Assembly: GCA_964423615.1 (NCBI GenBank)
Contig: CAYRFQ010000037.1
Span: 1-64,000, forward strand
Length of the DNA stretch: 64,000 nt
Source of the DNA: CAYRFQ01 sp964423615
GTDB lineage: Bacteria; Planctomycetota; Planctomycetia; Gemmatales; Gemmataceae
Reading direction: 5' to 3'
Under the pieces are notes generated by a model. The model saw only the letters and a list, made by a program, of their open reading frames with translations, was not told the DNA's origin and searched no databases. Position numbers and translations under genes: made by a program. Numbering within the stretch: the first letter of the stretch is position 1; every line of letters begins with the position of its first letter. Below are positions 35,931 through 44,451 of this stretch, piece by piece.

Positions 35931-36779
35931 ATGATCAGTCGTGCGTGGTTCCAGAGTGCTCACCTGGCACCAATGCTCAAGTTCATTGCCGAGCATGTCG
36001 GGGAGAGGCAAATATTTCGGTTCAACCTCGAATGTTGTCGTCGCATTGAGCACCTCATGACCGACCAAACTTGTCTTCGCGCTCTTGCCGTTCTGCGACA
36101 GTTTCTTGATGGAGACGGCGATCTCGAACGGATCGATCTCGTTCGCGATCACACCAGAAATCAATTACAAACCTACCAAGCTCGATGGGAAGAAGCCGAC
36201 CGGGAATGGGCTCAGGCCATTCGAGAGCGTGACTACAAGGCCGCTCGCCTGATTGCCCGTGATCGAGTGAAGATGGAAGAGCGACTGGCCCACACCGTCC
36301 ATCACGCAATGATCCCATGCCGAAACGCTTGGTATTCAGCCTGGCAAACCGCCGAAGGTTGCTGTTCGGCCTTGGAGTACCATGTTGGTTTCACGGAAGA
36401 TCCCATCTTTGGAAACACCGATAGCAATACGGCGGAAATTTCTGCCGGAACAAGACGGGAGGAACGCGACGCCCAAATCCAAATCCTGCGTGACTTTTTC
36501 TCTCCGGCCTGCATTCGTCAATTCCTTGACGGACTTGACCCGACTCTCGAGACGGATGCCCAAACCTTTGCCCACGATGCGAGCATTGTTCGCTCTGTCG
36601 CACAATCCATTCTGACGCATGAAGCCTTCGAGAAGATGCCACTCCTCGCCGACGCGCTGGAGGAAAATGGATGCACCGATGAAGAGATGTTGGAGCATTG
36701 TCGCAGTCGCCAAATTCACCATTCCCGGTGTTGGGTCCTGGCAAGTTTGCTGAGGGGCAGTTGCTCAACTGAGGGATGA
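35931..36779 (+). CDS. Gemmata paralogue-family protein, divergent member
   Basis: 282 aa, start ATG at 35931, 4 bp after the previous stop. It keeps the C-terminal signature MPLLADALEENGCTDEEM, LEHCRSRQIHHSRCWVLASL but has Asn for Ala in the DALEE(A)GC motif and lacks the FGNPF segment. The N-terminal half (FRFNLECCRRIEHLMTDQTC, RWEEADREWAQAIRERDYKA) is helical and charged. Same transcription unit as the two preceding paralogues. Unknown function. Confidence 0.75.
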   Translation: MISRAWFQSAHLAPMLKFIAEHVGERQIFRFNLECCRRIEHLMTDQTCLRALAVLRQFLDGDGDLERIDLVRDHTRNQLQTYQARWEEADREWAQAIRERDYKAARLIARDRVKMEERLAHTVHHAMIPCRNAWYSAWQTAEGCCSALEYHVGFTEDPIFGNTDSNTAEISAGTRREERDAQIQILRDFFSPACIRQFLDGLDPTLETDAQTFAHDASIVRSVAQSILTHEAFEKMPLLADALEENGCTDEEMLEHCRSRQIHHSRCWVLASLLRGSCSTEG

Positions 36780-37152
36780 AGGAGTTGGCAAGACGCGTTG
36801 GTTTGTTTTACCCGTTGTTTTGAGTGTGCCCACAAAGACCATTCCTAAATCCAGACGAACCCCTGGTGGACCCGTTGTTCTTGGGATGTCCCTCTGGATT
36901 CAGGAATCTATTTTCGTCAGAAGTCCACGCGAGCCGTGTGGAAATACGGCAGAAATGAAAACGTACACGCGAGCTGCGGGATAATACGATTTCCTGGCGA
37001 ATCCACATTCCAAAATCCAGAGAACCACTCTGTTCTTGTCTTTGTGTTTTCCTCTTTGGTCAAGTCGGATATGGTGTTTGATACTCTCCTCGGTTGCCAT
37101 GATGAGTCTGGCAACACTCACCCACTCTTTCTCAACCCAGACCGAGTCGACC
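36780..37152. other. 373-bp intergenic region with imperfect repeats
   Basis: Holds an imperfect inverted repeat (36841-36854 with 36894-36907, 13 of 14 positions paired) and two acccgttgtt-containing direct repeats 60 bp apart (36810, 36870). No gene seen; it is presumably the upstream region of the helicase gene. Confidence 0.55.
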
Positions 37153-38529
37153 ATGATGCCAGAGAAGACACATATCACCTACGAGGAAGGAACGCTTACG
37201 GTCGGTGGACCAGACGAAGACCTCATCAAACAACTTCCGGGGTGTAAGCACGACCCACGTACGAGCCAATACCGAGCAGAAGCCCGCCACTACCGCAAGA
37301 TCCTCGAATATCTTCATCACAACAAGCTCCCGTTCGAAGACAAGGCCATCGGGTACGAAAAGACTCCGTGGGAAATGCGGATACGACGCGAACCCTTTCC
37401 CCATCAACAGGAAGGACTGGAAACGTGGTGGAAGACAGGCGGACGCGGCGTTGTCGTTTTGCCAACGGGGACCGGCAAAACGTATTTGGCGCTGATGGCC
37501 ATCGAAAAAGTTGGACGTCCTGCCCTCATTGTGACACCCAAGTTGCCACTCTTGCACCAGTGGTATCACCAACTGGTCATGGCGTTTGACGTTCCTGTCG
37601 GCGCTCTTGGCGGCGGGAACTACGACATCCAGCCACTGACCGTAACGACTTACGACTCGGCATGGATCCACCTCGAACGACTTGGGCAGAAATTCGGATT
37701 CCTGGTGTTCGACGAATGCCACCACTTGCCCGGACGCAGTTATCAACTCGCGGCGGTCGGCAGCATCGCTCCCTTTCGAATGGGTCTTACCGCGACGCCC
37801 GAACGCACAGACATGGGCGAGGAAGTCTACCCCGACTTGATCGGGCCAATTGTCTATCGAAAAGAAATCAAGGACCTGACGAACAATGTTTTGGCCGACT
37901 ACGTTATCCAAAAGCTCTACGTCGAACTATCGGAAGAGGAGCGAACTCGATACGACGAGACGAGACAAGTCTACCGAAACTTCGTTGAGAGTGCGGGAAT
38001 CTCGATGGGTGGCCGACACGGGTGGACACGGTTTCTCAAGGCTGCGAACAGCTCTCCCGAGGGACGAGTTGCCTTTCAGGCCTATCGAGAACAGAAGCGG
38101 ATTTCTCAGGGTTCGGCCTCGAAACTCGAACTCCTCGAAAAGCTCTTGTCCCAACACATCAATGACCGCACCTTGATCTTCACCTACGACAACAGCACCG
38201 TGTACGAAATCTCACGCCGATTCTTGGTCCCCGCGATTACCCACCAAACGAAGACAAAAGAACGCGAAGACATCTTGCAAAAATTCCACAGCGGCGAATA
38301 CACCGTCCTGGTCACAAGCCAGGTCCTCAACGAGGGCGTTGACGTTCCCGCCGCGAACGTTGGGATTATTCTGTCAGGCACTGGTAGTGTCACGGAACAC
38401 GTCCAACGCCTTGGCAGGCTGCTTCGCCGTCACGAGGATAAACAAGCTCTCCTGTACGAAGTTATTGCAAGAGGAACCGCTGAGGAATTCACAAGTGATC
38501 GACGCCGACGCCATGACGCGTATGAGTGA
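37153..38529 (+). CDS. DEAD/DEAH-box superfamily 2 helicase, XPB-like
   Basis: 458 aa. The ATG at 37153 (or the adjacent one at 37156) is chosen because upstream in-frame codons read through intergenic repeats. Residues 1-70 form an N-terminal damage-recognition-like domain. Helicase motifs follow: Q-like PHQQEGLETW, motif I LPTGTGKT, Ia IVTPKLPLLHQW, II DECHH, III GLTATPER, then the second RecA domain with IFTYDNSTVYEI, V LVTSQVLNEGVDVP and VI HVQRLGRLLRR. The layout fits COG1061/XPB-type helicases. Archaeal and some bacterial XPB homologues pair with a Bax1-type nuclease, which is not adjacent here. DNA repair is the likely area; defence cannot be excluded, but no defence genes adjoin. Confidence 0.88.
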   Translation: MMPEKTHITYEEGTLTVGGPDEDLIKQLPGCKHDPRTSQYRAEARHYRKILEYLHHNKLPFEDKAIGYEKTPWEMRIRREPFPHQQEGLETWWKTGGRGVVVLPTGTGKTYLALMAIEKVGRPALIVTPKLPLLHQWYHQLVMAFDVPVGALGGGNYDIQPLTVTTYDSAWIHLERLGQKFGFLVFDECHHLPGRSYQLAAVGSIAPFRMGLTATPERTDMGEEVYPDLIGPIVYRKEIKDLTNNVLADYVIQKLYVELSEEERTRYDETRQVYRNFVESAGISMGGRHGWTRFLKAANSSPEGRVAFQAYREQKRISQGSASKLELLEKLLSQHINDRTLIFTYDNSTVYEISRRFLVPAITHQTKTKEREDILQKFHSGEYTVLVTSQVLNEGVDVPAANVGIILSGTGSVTEHVQRLGRLLRRHEDKQALLYEVIARGTAEEFTSDRRRRHDAYE

Positions 38530-39031
38530 TCTTTGGTGGGCTTCTGGTTCTCCCAATTTGGGTGTTTCCACAATTTCTTATGATTCTTTTCCGGTGTTCC
38601 TCTCGATTGGAGTCCTTTGCGGTAGTCGGAGTCATACGCAACTCGCGGGTAAAAAAACTGGAGTCCAACCACCTTTCTTTTTCGTTGTCCCGGCCGAAAC
38701 GCAATCCGAACCAAGCGTACGGCACGAGGGGGAGCGTGCCCGGTACTTTTTTTTACAATCCAGGGGCACCCTCCATTCCAGATAGCGCAGACACGAACGC
38801 TCCTGTTTGTTACACATCCCGTGTGCGCCAGAACCGCATCTCATGTCCCTGGAGTATCGGAACGCATGATCGCAAATGGGACGAGAGAAACTTGCGCACG
38901 TTTGGAGTGGGATAAAACTCGTCCAGTTTTTGGCCCGCACCAACGACCAAGAAACACAGAGTGGAGGACCGGCCCGTGTTTTCGTGAATTTCACGAAAGC
39001 CAGGTGGTCTGGAGCGACCAGGAGACGCTAA
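38530..39031. other. 502-bp intergenic region with dispersed repeat
   Basis: Contains a copy of the GGCAC-type repeat (38718-38748, tacggcacgagggggagcgt followed by gcccggtacttt). Open frames on both strands are long but have no family signature and overlap the repeat. Confidence 0.55.
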
Positions 39032-40945
39032 ATGTTTGGCAAACGGGATTGGATGACTGTCGGCTTGATCAGTCTCGCCCAGATTGGTCTGATCTTGTGT
39101 TACTGGGCCGTACAGCCAGGGAACTACAAACTGCCCCTTGCTGATGCCCACGTCAAAGAGATTCCCTCGGCCAAGCCGTCTGCAAATCTCTTGCCTCCTC
39201 CCACCTACCGCCCCACGGAAGACACGGCTAAAGGCGAGGAACCGAATGAGGACCAACTGACGTCCGGGGGTGTCGTGCAAACCAAGTTTGAACCGCAACA
39301 ATCGGACGGGAATTCGATTCCACGCCCTGGACCACCGAGCAACGCGGGACCGGGTGAACCGCAGCCGTTGCCTGCCAGTGTTCTCCCTCCAGACCAACCG
39401 AATCTGCCCGAATTTGTTGACGGGCCGAAAAACAATACTCCCGGAAATATCATCCCAACCAAGGTGGTCGAAAATAAACTTCCTGGACTGGAACCCTCCC
39501 CTCTTCGGACTTCCGGCCCGAGGTTCCCTGAATCGACACCGCCCCTTCCGAACATTCCCGTGGCCAAAGAACCCAACTTGGTCGATTCGCCGATGGTTGG
39601 CCAAAACAACACGTCTACGCCGAGCCAACGAAGCACGACGAAGATGACCGTTCCGCCGCCTTTCCCGAGCGGAGTAGAACCTGTGCCAGTCGAACAAAAG
39701 CCAGAGACCAAGCAAAACTCGAAGACGGAGACGTCTCCCGAGCCCTTTCCGCTTGGTTACAAGACGGGCGACGGAAAAAAACTGCCCGTAGGAAATCCCG
39801 AAATCGCACCTAATCCAAACGCCAAGACGCCTCAAACAGAACAATCTCCCGACGAGCCGATTCCGCCGATTCCTGGTCCCAAGGTTCCGGTTCCGCCGAC
39901 CTTCCAGGAACAGAAGCCTGGGCAAAACGACTTTCCTCCAGTGCCACAACCAGAAGAACGAGTGAAGATCGAAAAGCCAAGGGACCTCATCCCTGATTTG
40001 CCCGAGCCGCCACCGACACGAACTCCCATTCCTGTGACAAGTCCGGTGGGCAACCCCAACCCGAGAACGAATCCAGAATCGACCGATCTCCCCCCCAACA
40101 AAAAAAAGTCCAACCTCGCCCTTCCAGTGATTTCGGAGTTCCCAGGGAAGAACGATCAGGACGTGACTCCAAAGAATGCTGGCGTTAAAGAACCGGTCAA
40201 TCCGTGGAAAGGTCTGGAACCGATTCCGGATTCCAAAAAAGTGGGGCCTGTCGAGGGCCCACCAAGCGTCGAGATTCCACCAGAAATCCCGGCTCCTCCG
40301 GCGTTTTCCACACCGCCGTCCCAAACAGTCAGACCGACTCCTCCTGGTCCAGGGATTAAAATTTCAGAACCCGGGAAGTCAACAGTTCCAACTTCGGAAC
40401 CTCCACTTCCCAAACCGAATCGGGAGAAGACCGAAGACGCGAGAAAACTCGTCCCTACGCGACACACGCCCAAGTCGAAAGGTTTGCGTAGCGACTTGTC
40501 GGAGCAAAATGCGACCAAAAAACCGGCTCTCGAACATCCTGAGACCAAGTCGATTGTTCCGGTCGTCGTCAGCCGAGTGCCACCCGAATTGCCAAAGAAA
40601 GTTAAGGAAGAAGATCGTTCGCCGTGGAAGCTGCAACTGCAGATCGTTCGCGGTCGCTCGATCCTTACGGCCAAAACCGAGGGTGGAGCCGAGTTCTTGA
40701 TCCGGTGCGACAACTTGGTGGTGAAACGACCGAACGGTGACATCTCGGCCAAAGGAAACGTCCAAATCGTTTTCAACAAGACTGAGGGCTACGCCGACGA
40801 ATTACACATTTCCTGGCAAAAGGATCGAGTCGAACTGCAGGGTAAGGTGCGCATCCGAACTCCTCTCAACGGAGAAGTGAGTGAGTTTAACTCGGACCAA
40901 GTGTCCCTACGGTTGGATCGATTCGCCAAAGCAACCAAGAAGTAG
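39032..40945 (+). CDS. Proline-rich membrane-anchored protein with LptA/OstA-like C-terminal domain
   Basis: 637 aa, start ATG at 39032 after ggagacgct. An N-terminal anchor (VGLISLAQIGLILCYWAV) is followed by about 490 residues of low-complexity Pro/Lys/Glu/Thr sequence (NVPVPPTFQEQKPG-like; many PxP), probably an extended spacer. Residues about 530-637 form a folded domain: LQIVRGRSILTAKTEGGAEF, IRCDNLVVKRPNGDISAKGN, VQIVFNKTEGYADELHIS and DRVELQGKVRIRTP. The repeated 'sequence-then-GNV' beta pattern resembles OstA/LptA, the LPS-transport bridge. A role in envelope lipid handling is suggested, not shown; the full Lpt system is not nearby. A strong terminator follows at 41002. Confidence 0.72.
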   Translation: MFGKRDWMTVGLISLAQIGLILCYWAVQPGNYKLPLADAHVKEIPSAKPSANLLPPPTYRPTEDTAKGEEPNEDQLTSGGVVQTKFEPQQSDGNSIPRPGPPSNAGPGEPQPLPASVLPPDQPNLPEFVDGPKNNTPGNIIPTKVVENKLPGLEPSPLRTSGPRFPESTPPLPNIPVAKEPNLVDSPMVGQNNTSTPSQRSTTKMTVPPPFPSGVEPVPVEQKPETKQNSKTETSPEPFPLGYKTGDGKKLPVGNPEIAPNPNAKTPQTEQSPDEPIPPIPGPKVPVPPTFQEQKPGQNDFPPVPQPEERVKIEKPRDLIPDLPEPPPTRTPIPVTSPVGNPNPRTNPESTDLPPNKKKSNLALPVISEFPGKNDQDVTPKNAGVKEPVNPWKGLEPIPDSKKVGPVEGPPSVEIPPEIPAPPAFSTPPSQTVRPTPPGPGIKISEPGKSTVPTSEPPLPKPNREKTEDARKLVPTRHTPKSKGLRSDLSEQNATKKPALEHPETKSIVPVVVSRVPPELPKKVKEEDRSPWKLQLQIVRGRSILTAKTEGGAEFLIRCDNLVVKRPNGDISAKGNVQIVFNKTEGYADELHISWQKDRVELQGKVRIRTPLNGEVSEFNSDQVSLRLDRFAKATKK

Positions 40946-41001
40946 CTTTCTTGAGTCGGCACCCAAATCCGTGCCACCAGCCCCAGCCAGGCGATATCAT
41001 G

Positions 41002-41036
41002 AGCCCAGAGTGAAGACTCTGGGCTTTTTCCTTTTA
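41002..41036 (+). terminator. Rho-independent terminator
   Basis: A perfect 10-bp stem, agcccagagt (41002-41011) with actctgggct (41016-41025), loop gaag, followed by the T-rich tract ttttcctttt. It separates the OstA-like gene from the histidine kinase gene. Confidence 0.93.
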
Positions 41037-41069
41037 TCGACAAGAGCGACGACAGATAGGGACGCGACT

Positions 41070-42551
41070 ATGCGCTGGAGCATCCGGTATCAACTCCTGG
41101 TTCCATTACTCACGCTCTTGTTGTGCGTGGTCGTGATGAGTAGTTGGGCCGCGCACGCCTCGGCCAATCAGGCTCGCAAGCAGATGAAACAGCAGGTCGT
41201 CCGAGTCATTCGCACACTGCGTTACTCGACCTTTCCGTTGCCTCAAAGGGTGCTCGAGTTGCTGAAAGGGTTTTCCGGTGCCGAGTATGTTTTGGTCGGC
41301 AAAAAGGACGGACTGCTCACGACCATGGCAACGCCTCCCGAGATTTCTCGTTTGAACCCCGCCGACGCCGAAAACGTCGAGCTTGGCGAACGAATCGTTA
41401 TCGACGAAATCGCCTACCTCTATACTGGTCTCGAACTCCAACGCGGACCCAACCGAGGAGACCACGTCTACATCTTTTATCCTGAACACGCTTGGCGGGA
41501 TGCCTTGTGGGAAGCGACTTGGCCATCGTTGCTCTTCGGAGTCTTTGGTGGTCTGGTGGCGATCATTCTCACTGTGCTGTTGTCCCAACGATTCACCCGT
41601 CGGGTCCAAGAGTTGGAATCGCGAACACGGTTGATCGCGGAGGGAGACTTCAGTCCGATGACGCTGCCGCCGAGTAACGACGAATTACGAGATCTGGGGC
41701 TTTCGATTAACGAAATGGCCGGTAGACTTGCCGAATATCAACAAGCCATCCAAAAAAATGAACGATTGCGCTTACTTGGGCAACTCGGTGGTGGGTTGGC
41801 CCATCAACTCCGTAACGCCGTCACTGGAGCCAGGCTCGCAGTGCAACTCCACGATCGCGAGTGCCGACAAACAACAGAGAGCAGGGAACAGGGAACAGGG
41901 AACAGGGAACAGAGAACAGGGAGCAGAGAACAGGGAGCAGAGAACAGGGAGCAGGGAACAGGGAATGGAAAAGACCGCAGGGGCGCTCGCGAAAATGCCT
42001 CTCAAGAGCCCCTCGACGTTGCGTTGCGACAACTCGCCATGGTCGAGATGCACTTGAAGCAATATCTAGATCTCGGAAAAGCAGGCCAACTCAAGCTCGC
42101 TCCGTGTTCGCTCAGTTCGTTGGTGGATGAGACCGTGGCGCTCCTCCAACCTCAATGCCAGCACGCCCGAATTACCTTGAATTGGATTCGACCCGAAGAT
42201 GACTACACCATCGAAGCCGACGCCAATCACCTCGCCCACCTTGTGTTGAATCTAACGACAAACGCAATGGAAGCCGCAGGCCCTGGTGGGACAGTCTCCG
42301 TCGATCTCTCACGTGACGACAGAAACATCACTGTTACGGTTCGAGATTCCGGAAAAGGACCGACGAACGAAGTCGCCGAACATCTTTTCGAGCCATTTGT
42401 AACCGGAAAACCAGATGGTGTCGGCTTGGGGTTGGCCGTCGCCAAACAAATCGTTGAGGCTCACGGAGGAAAGATTCGGTGGGAACGCCAGGATGAGAGT
42501 ACGGTGTTTTTCGTGCAGTTATCCAGGTCGGAGACGAGAGTTGAGAGTTGA
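41070..42551 (+). CDS. Orphan sensor histidine kinase with heptamer-repeat insertion in the DHp domain
   Basis: 493 aa from the ATG at 41070; the longer frame upstream crosses the terminator and is rejected. TM1 RYQLLVPLLTLLLCVVVMSS, a roughly 120-aa periplasmic sensor, TM2 SLLFGVFGGLVAIILTVLLS, then HAMP (RRVQELESRTRLIAEGDF... NEMAGRL). The H-box is GGGLAHQLRNAVTGARL with His245. Residues about 270-300 are encoded by a 7-bp repeat array (ESREQGTGNREQ...). The second DHp helix resumes at VALRQLAMVEMHLKQYLDLG. HATPase: N-box LVLNLTTNAMEAA, G1 DSGKGP, G2 GVGLGLAVAKQIV. The last residues (TRVES) come from another repeat. No response regulator is adjacent. Confidence 0.9.
   Translation: MRWSIRYQLLVPLLTLLLCVVVMSSWAAHASANQARKQMKQQVVRVIRTLRYSTFPLPQRVLELLKGFSGAEYVLVGKKDGLLTTMATPPEISRLNPADAENVELGERIVIDEIAYLYTGLELQRGPNRGDHVYIFYPEHAWRDALWEATWPSLLFGVFGGLVAIILTVLLSQRFTRRVQELESRTRLIAEGDFSPMTLPPSNDELRDLGLSINEMAGRLAEYQQAIQKNERLRLLGQLGGGLAHQLRNAVTGARLAVQLHDRECRQTTESREQGTGNREQRTGSREQGAENREQGTGNGKDRRGARENASQEPLDVALRQLAMVEMHLKQYLDLGKAGQLKLAPCSLSSLVDETVALLQPQCQHARITLNWIRPEDDYTIEADANHLAHLVLNLTTNAMEAAGPGGTVSVDLSRDDRNITVTVRDSGKGPTNEVAEHLFEPFVTGKPDGVGLGLAVAKQIVEAHGGKIRWERQDESTVFFVQLSRSETRVES
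41877..41967 (+). repeat. Heptanucleotide GGGAACA-type tandem array inside the kinase gene
   Basis: Thirteen 7-bp units of form G(A/G)G(A/G)(A/G)CA, 91 bp. Because 7 is not a multiple of 3, every third unit restores the frame and all three codon phases are used (REQGTGN pattern). Confidence 0.95.
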
Positions 42552-42708
42552 AAGACGAGAGTTGAGAGTTGAAAGACGAGAGTCGAAAGACGAATTAGGC
42601 CGAAGGCCAAGGTGACAAGCTCTTGTCTCTCGACTCTCAACTCTTGACCTTCTATTCGTTGTTCCCTGTTCCCTGTTCCCTGTTCCCCGTTCCCCGTTCC
42701 CTGTTCTG
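42533..42708. repeat. Repeat cluster at the convergent kinase/sulfatase junction
   Basis: Two 21-bp units starting gacgagagttgagagttg (42533-42574) plus a partial third, then an inverted related stretch at about 42624-42649 (tctctcgactctcaactctt), then seven tgttccc-type heptamers (42660-42708), the reverse complement of the GGGAACA array in the kinase gene. The cluster contains the kinase stop (42549-42551) and the sulfatase stop (42652-42654). Confidence 0.92.
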
Positions 42709-44031
42709 ATTCTCTCTTCCCAGGCGTGTCCACCACTGCTCAAGATCCTGTCGTAGTTCACGGACCTTGTCTTCGTTTTGGGCAGCGAGGTTCGTCCGCT
42801 CGTGGGGGTCTCGGGCAAGGTTGAACAGTTCGATGTTGTTCCCTTGCGCTGGGACGATCAGTTTCCAATCTCCTTTGCGAATCCAACGGAACGTGATGTC
42901 CATCCGAGGACGGCCCAATTCGCCGCAATCGTGTTCATAGATTTCGCCAAAGACTGCATTTCGGTTCAGTCGGCCACGCCCTGCGGCTACGTCGAGAAGA
43001 CTCTTTCCGTACATCTTGTTCGGCACTTCGCGACCGCAAGCCCGTAGGACCGTGGGAGCAATGTCGACGGTCGAAACGAGATCGTTATATCTCCCAGCTC
43101 GGGTGTGACCGGGCCACTTGATCATCAACGGCGTGCGAACTCCACCGTCGTAGGGACTTCGTTTGCCCCGAGCCCCTCCGAATGGAGATCGAAGGGCTCG
43201 CTGTTGCTGGCGAGTCGGTTGCACCCAACCGTTGTCGACAACGAACAACACGAGTGTGTTATTGGTCAACTCCCGGCGTTCGATGTGGTCGAGAAGCTGA
43301 CCACAAGTCTCGTCAAACCACTGACACATCGCATAATACTTGGCGATGTTGATGTCTCGTCCCCGGTTATAACAGCGGAGATACTCCGGCGGTGGGTTGT
43401 GGGGTTTGTGAGGCATCATGGGTGCGTACCAAACCATAAACGGATTGGTGCGATTGGCATCGATGAAGTCGTAAATTGGTTGCATCGTTCGCCGGCCAAT
43501 TTGCGGAGTGCGACGGGCGATATGGCGGTCGGTGTTCGTCGTCTGGCCGCTCGTGAAACCGGCATTTTGGAAATGGCCTTCCCAAAACTTACCGGTCTGA
43601 AGACTGCGGTAGTTGGCCGCTCGCAACAAACGCGGCAAGGCTGGAGCGTTGCGGATGAACGGGTGCATCCGTGCACGGTCCACGCCGCGTGGCGGGTCAT
43701 TACAGCAGATTTGGTGTTGGGAAGCCCAAAGGCCGGTCAAAATCGTCGCAAGCGAAGCACGACACAACGAGCAGGGAACGTACCCATTCGGGAAAACTGC
43801 ACTCTCGCTGGCGAGTCGGTCGAGGCGGGGAGTCTTGATCACTGGGTGGTCCATGAACCCGAAGTCGGTCCATCGCTGGTCGTCGCTGATGATCAAGACG
43901 ACGTTGGGAGGCCTTCGATTTTCGTTGTTGTCACTGTCGGCCAGTGCAGGGAGCATGTCGGCCATCAACAGACCGCCTGCCGTCAAACCACTGGTTGCGA
44001 GGAAGTTTCGTCGGTCGGATGCCTGGAGCAT
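42652..44031 (-). CDS. Exported sulfatase with variant active-site motif
   Basis: 459 aa. A Tat-like signal (ASDRRNFLATSGLTAGGLLM) precedes PPNVVLIISDDQRWTDFG, the metal-binding N-terminal sulfatase block. The formylglycine motif region is PCSLCRASLATILTGL: Cys87-Ser-Leu-Cys-Arg91, CxxxR with Leu where Pro or Ala is usual. Other blocks: YAPMMPHKPHNPP, NNTLVLFVVDNGW, MIKWPGH. Formylglycine maturation would require an FGE; an FGE-like gene exists at 14.1 kb. The product probably removes sulfate from polysaccharide in the periplasm. The last 20 residues (NRERGTGNREQ...) are translated from a GGGAACA-type repeat and may have replaced the original C-terminus. Confidence 0.9.
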   Translation of the reverse strand: MLQASDRRNFLATSGLTAGGLLMADMLPALADSDNNENRRPPNVVLIISDDQRWTDFGFMDHPVIKTPRLDRLASESAVFPNGYVPCSLCRASLATILTGLWASQHQICCNDPPRGVDRARMHPFIRNAPALPRLLRAANYRSLQTGKFWEGHFQNAGFTSGQTTNTDRHIARRTPQIGRRTMQPIYDFIDANRTNPFMVWYAPMMPHKPHNPPPEYLRCYNRGRDINIAKYYAMCQWFDETCGQLLDHIERRELTNNTLVLFVVDNGWVQPTRQQQRALRSPFGGARGKRSPYDGGVRTPLMIKWPGHTRAGRYNDLVSTVDIAPTVLRACGREVPNKMYGKSLLDVAAGRGRLNRNAVFGEIYEHDCGELGRPRMDITFRWIRKGDWKLIVPAQGNNIELFNLARDPHERTNLAAQNEDKVRELRQDLEQWWTRLGRENQNRERGTGNREQGTGNNE

Positions 44032-44451
44032 CGGTTGCGTCTCCTTCCGAAAGAGGATTTAGTTTCAAAGTCGCGTTCTTACGATTGTGGCGTGGGTGGA
44101 AGCTGTTGCAAAGGGAAAGTGGAAATTTCAGGGTGATTGGAGGCTTGAGGATGTGTTGGCCTTTGGAGGATTGGAAGCGAGCACCTTGTTTACGATTGTG
44201 GCGTGGGTGTAAAGCCAAAGTCCCGCACCAAGAGTTTTCGACGACGACCTCTCGGAGCGAAAACGACCAAAAACCCGGACTTTTCGACGACGACCTGTCG
44301 GAGCGAAAACGACCAGAAAACATGACGTCCGATTCGTTCGATCTGGCCCGTTTTTTCTCCACTACTGAGATTGCTCGTTGATACAATCTTTTCCAATCTA
44401 TGTCCGAAGAACCACACCATCACATCACCAATATTCTTGTGGGCATCCATC
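44032..44451. other. 420-bp repeat-rich region between divergent sulfatase and DUF4132 genes
   Basis: Holds a 20-bp direct repeat ttacgattgtggcgtgggtg at 44079-44098 and 44190-44209, and two 46-bp tandem units (44235-44280 and 44281-44326) that begin ttttcgacgacgacct and contain cggagcgaaaacgacca. No gene seen. Confidence 0.8.

Noticed and set aside
37036..37152. Upstream extension of the helicase
   Set aside because: Reads through intergenic repeats and adds a hydrophobic leader unsuitable for a cytoplasmic helicase.
38632..38994. Minus-strand frame of 120 codons between the helicase and OstA-like genes
   Set aside because: Crosses the dispersed repeat and lacks any recognisable domain.
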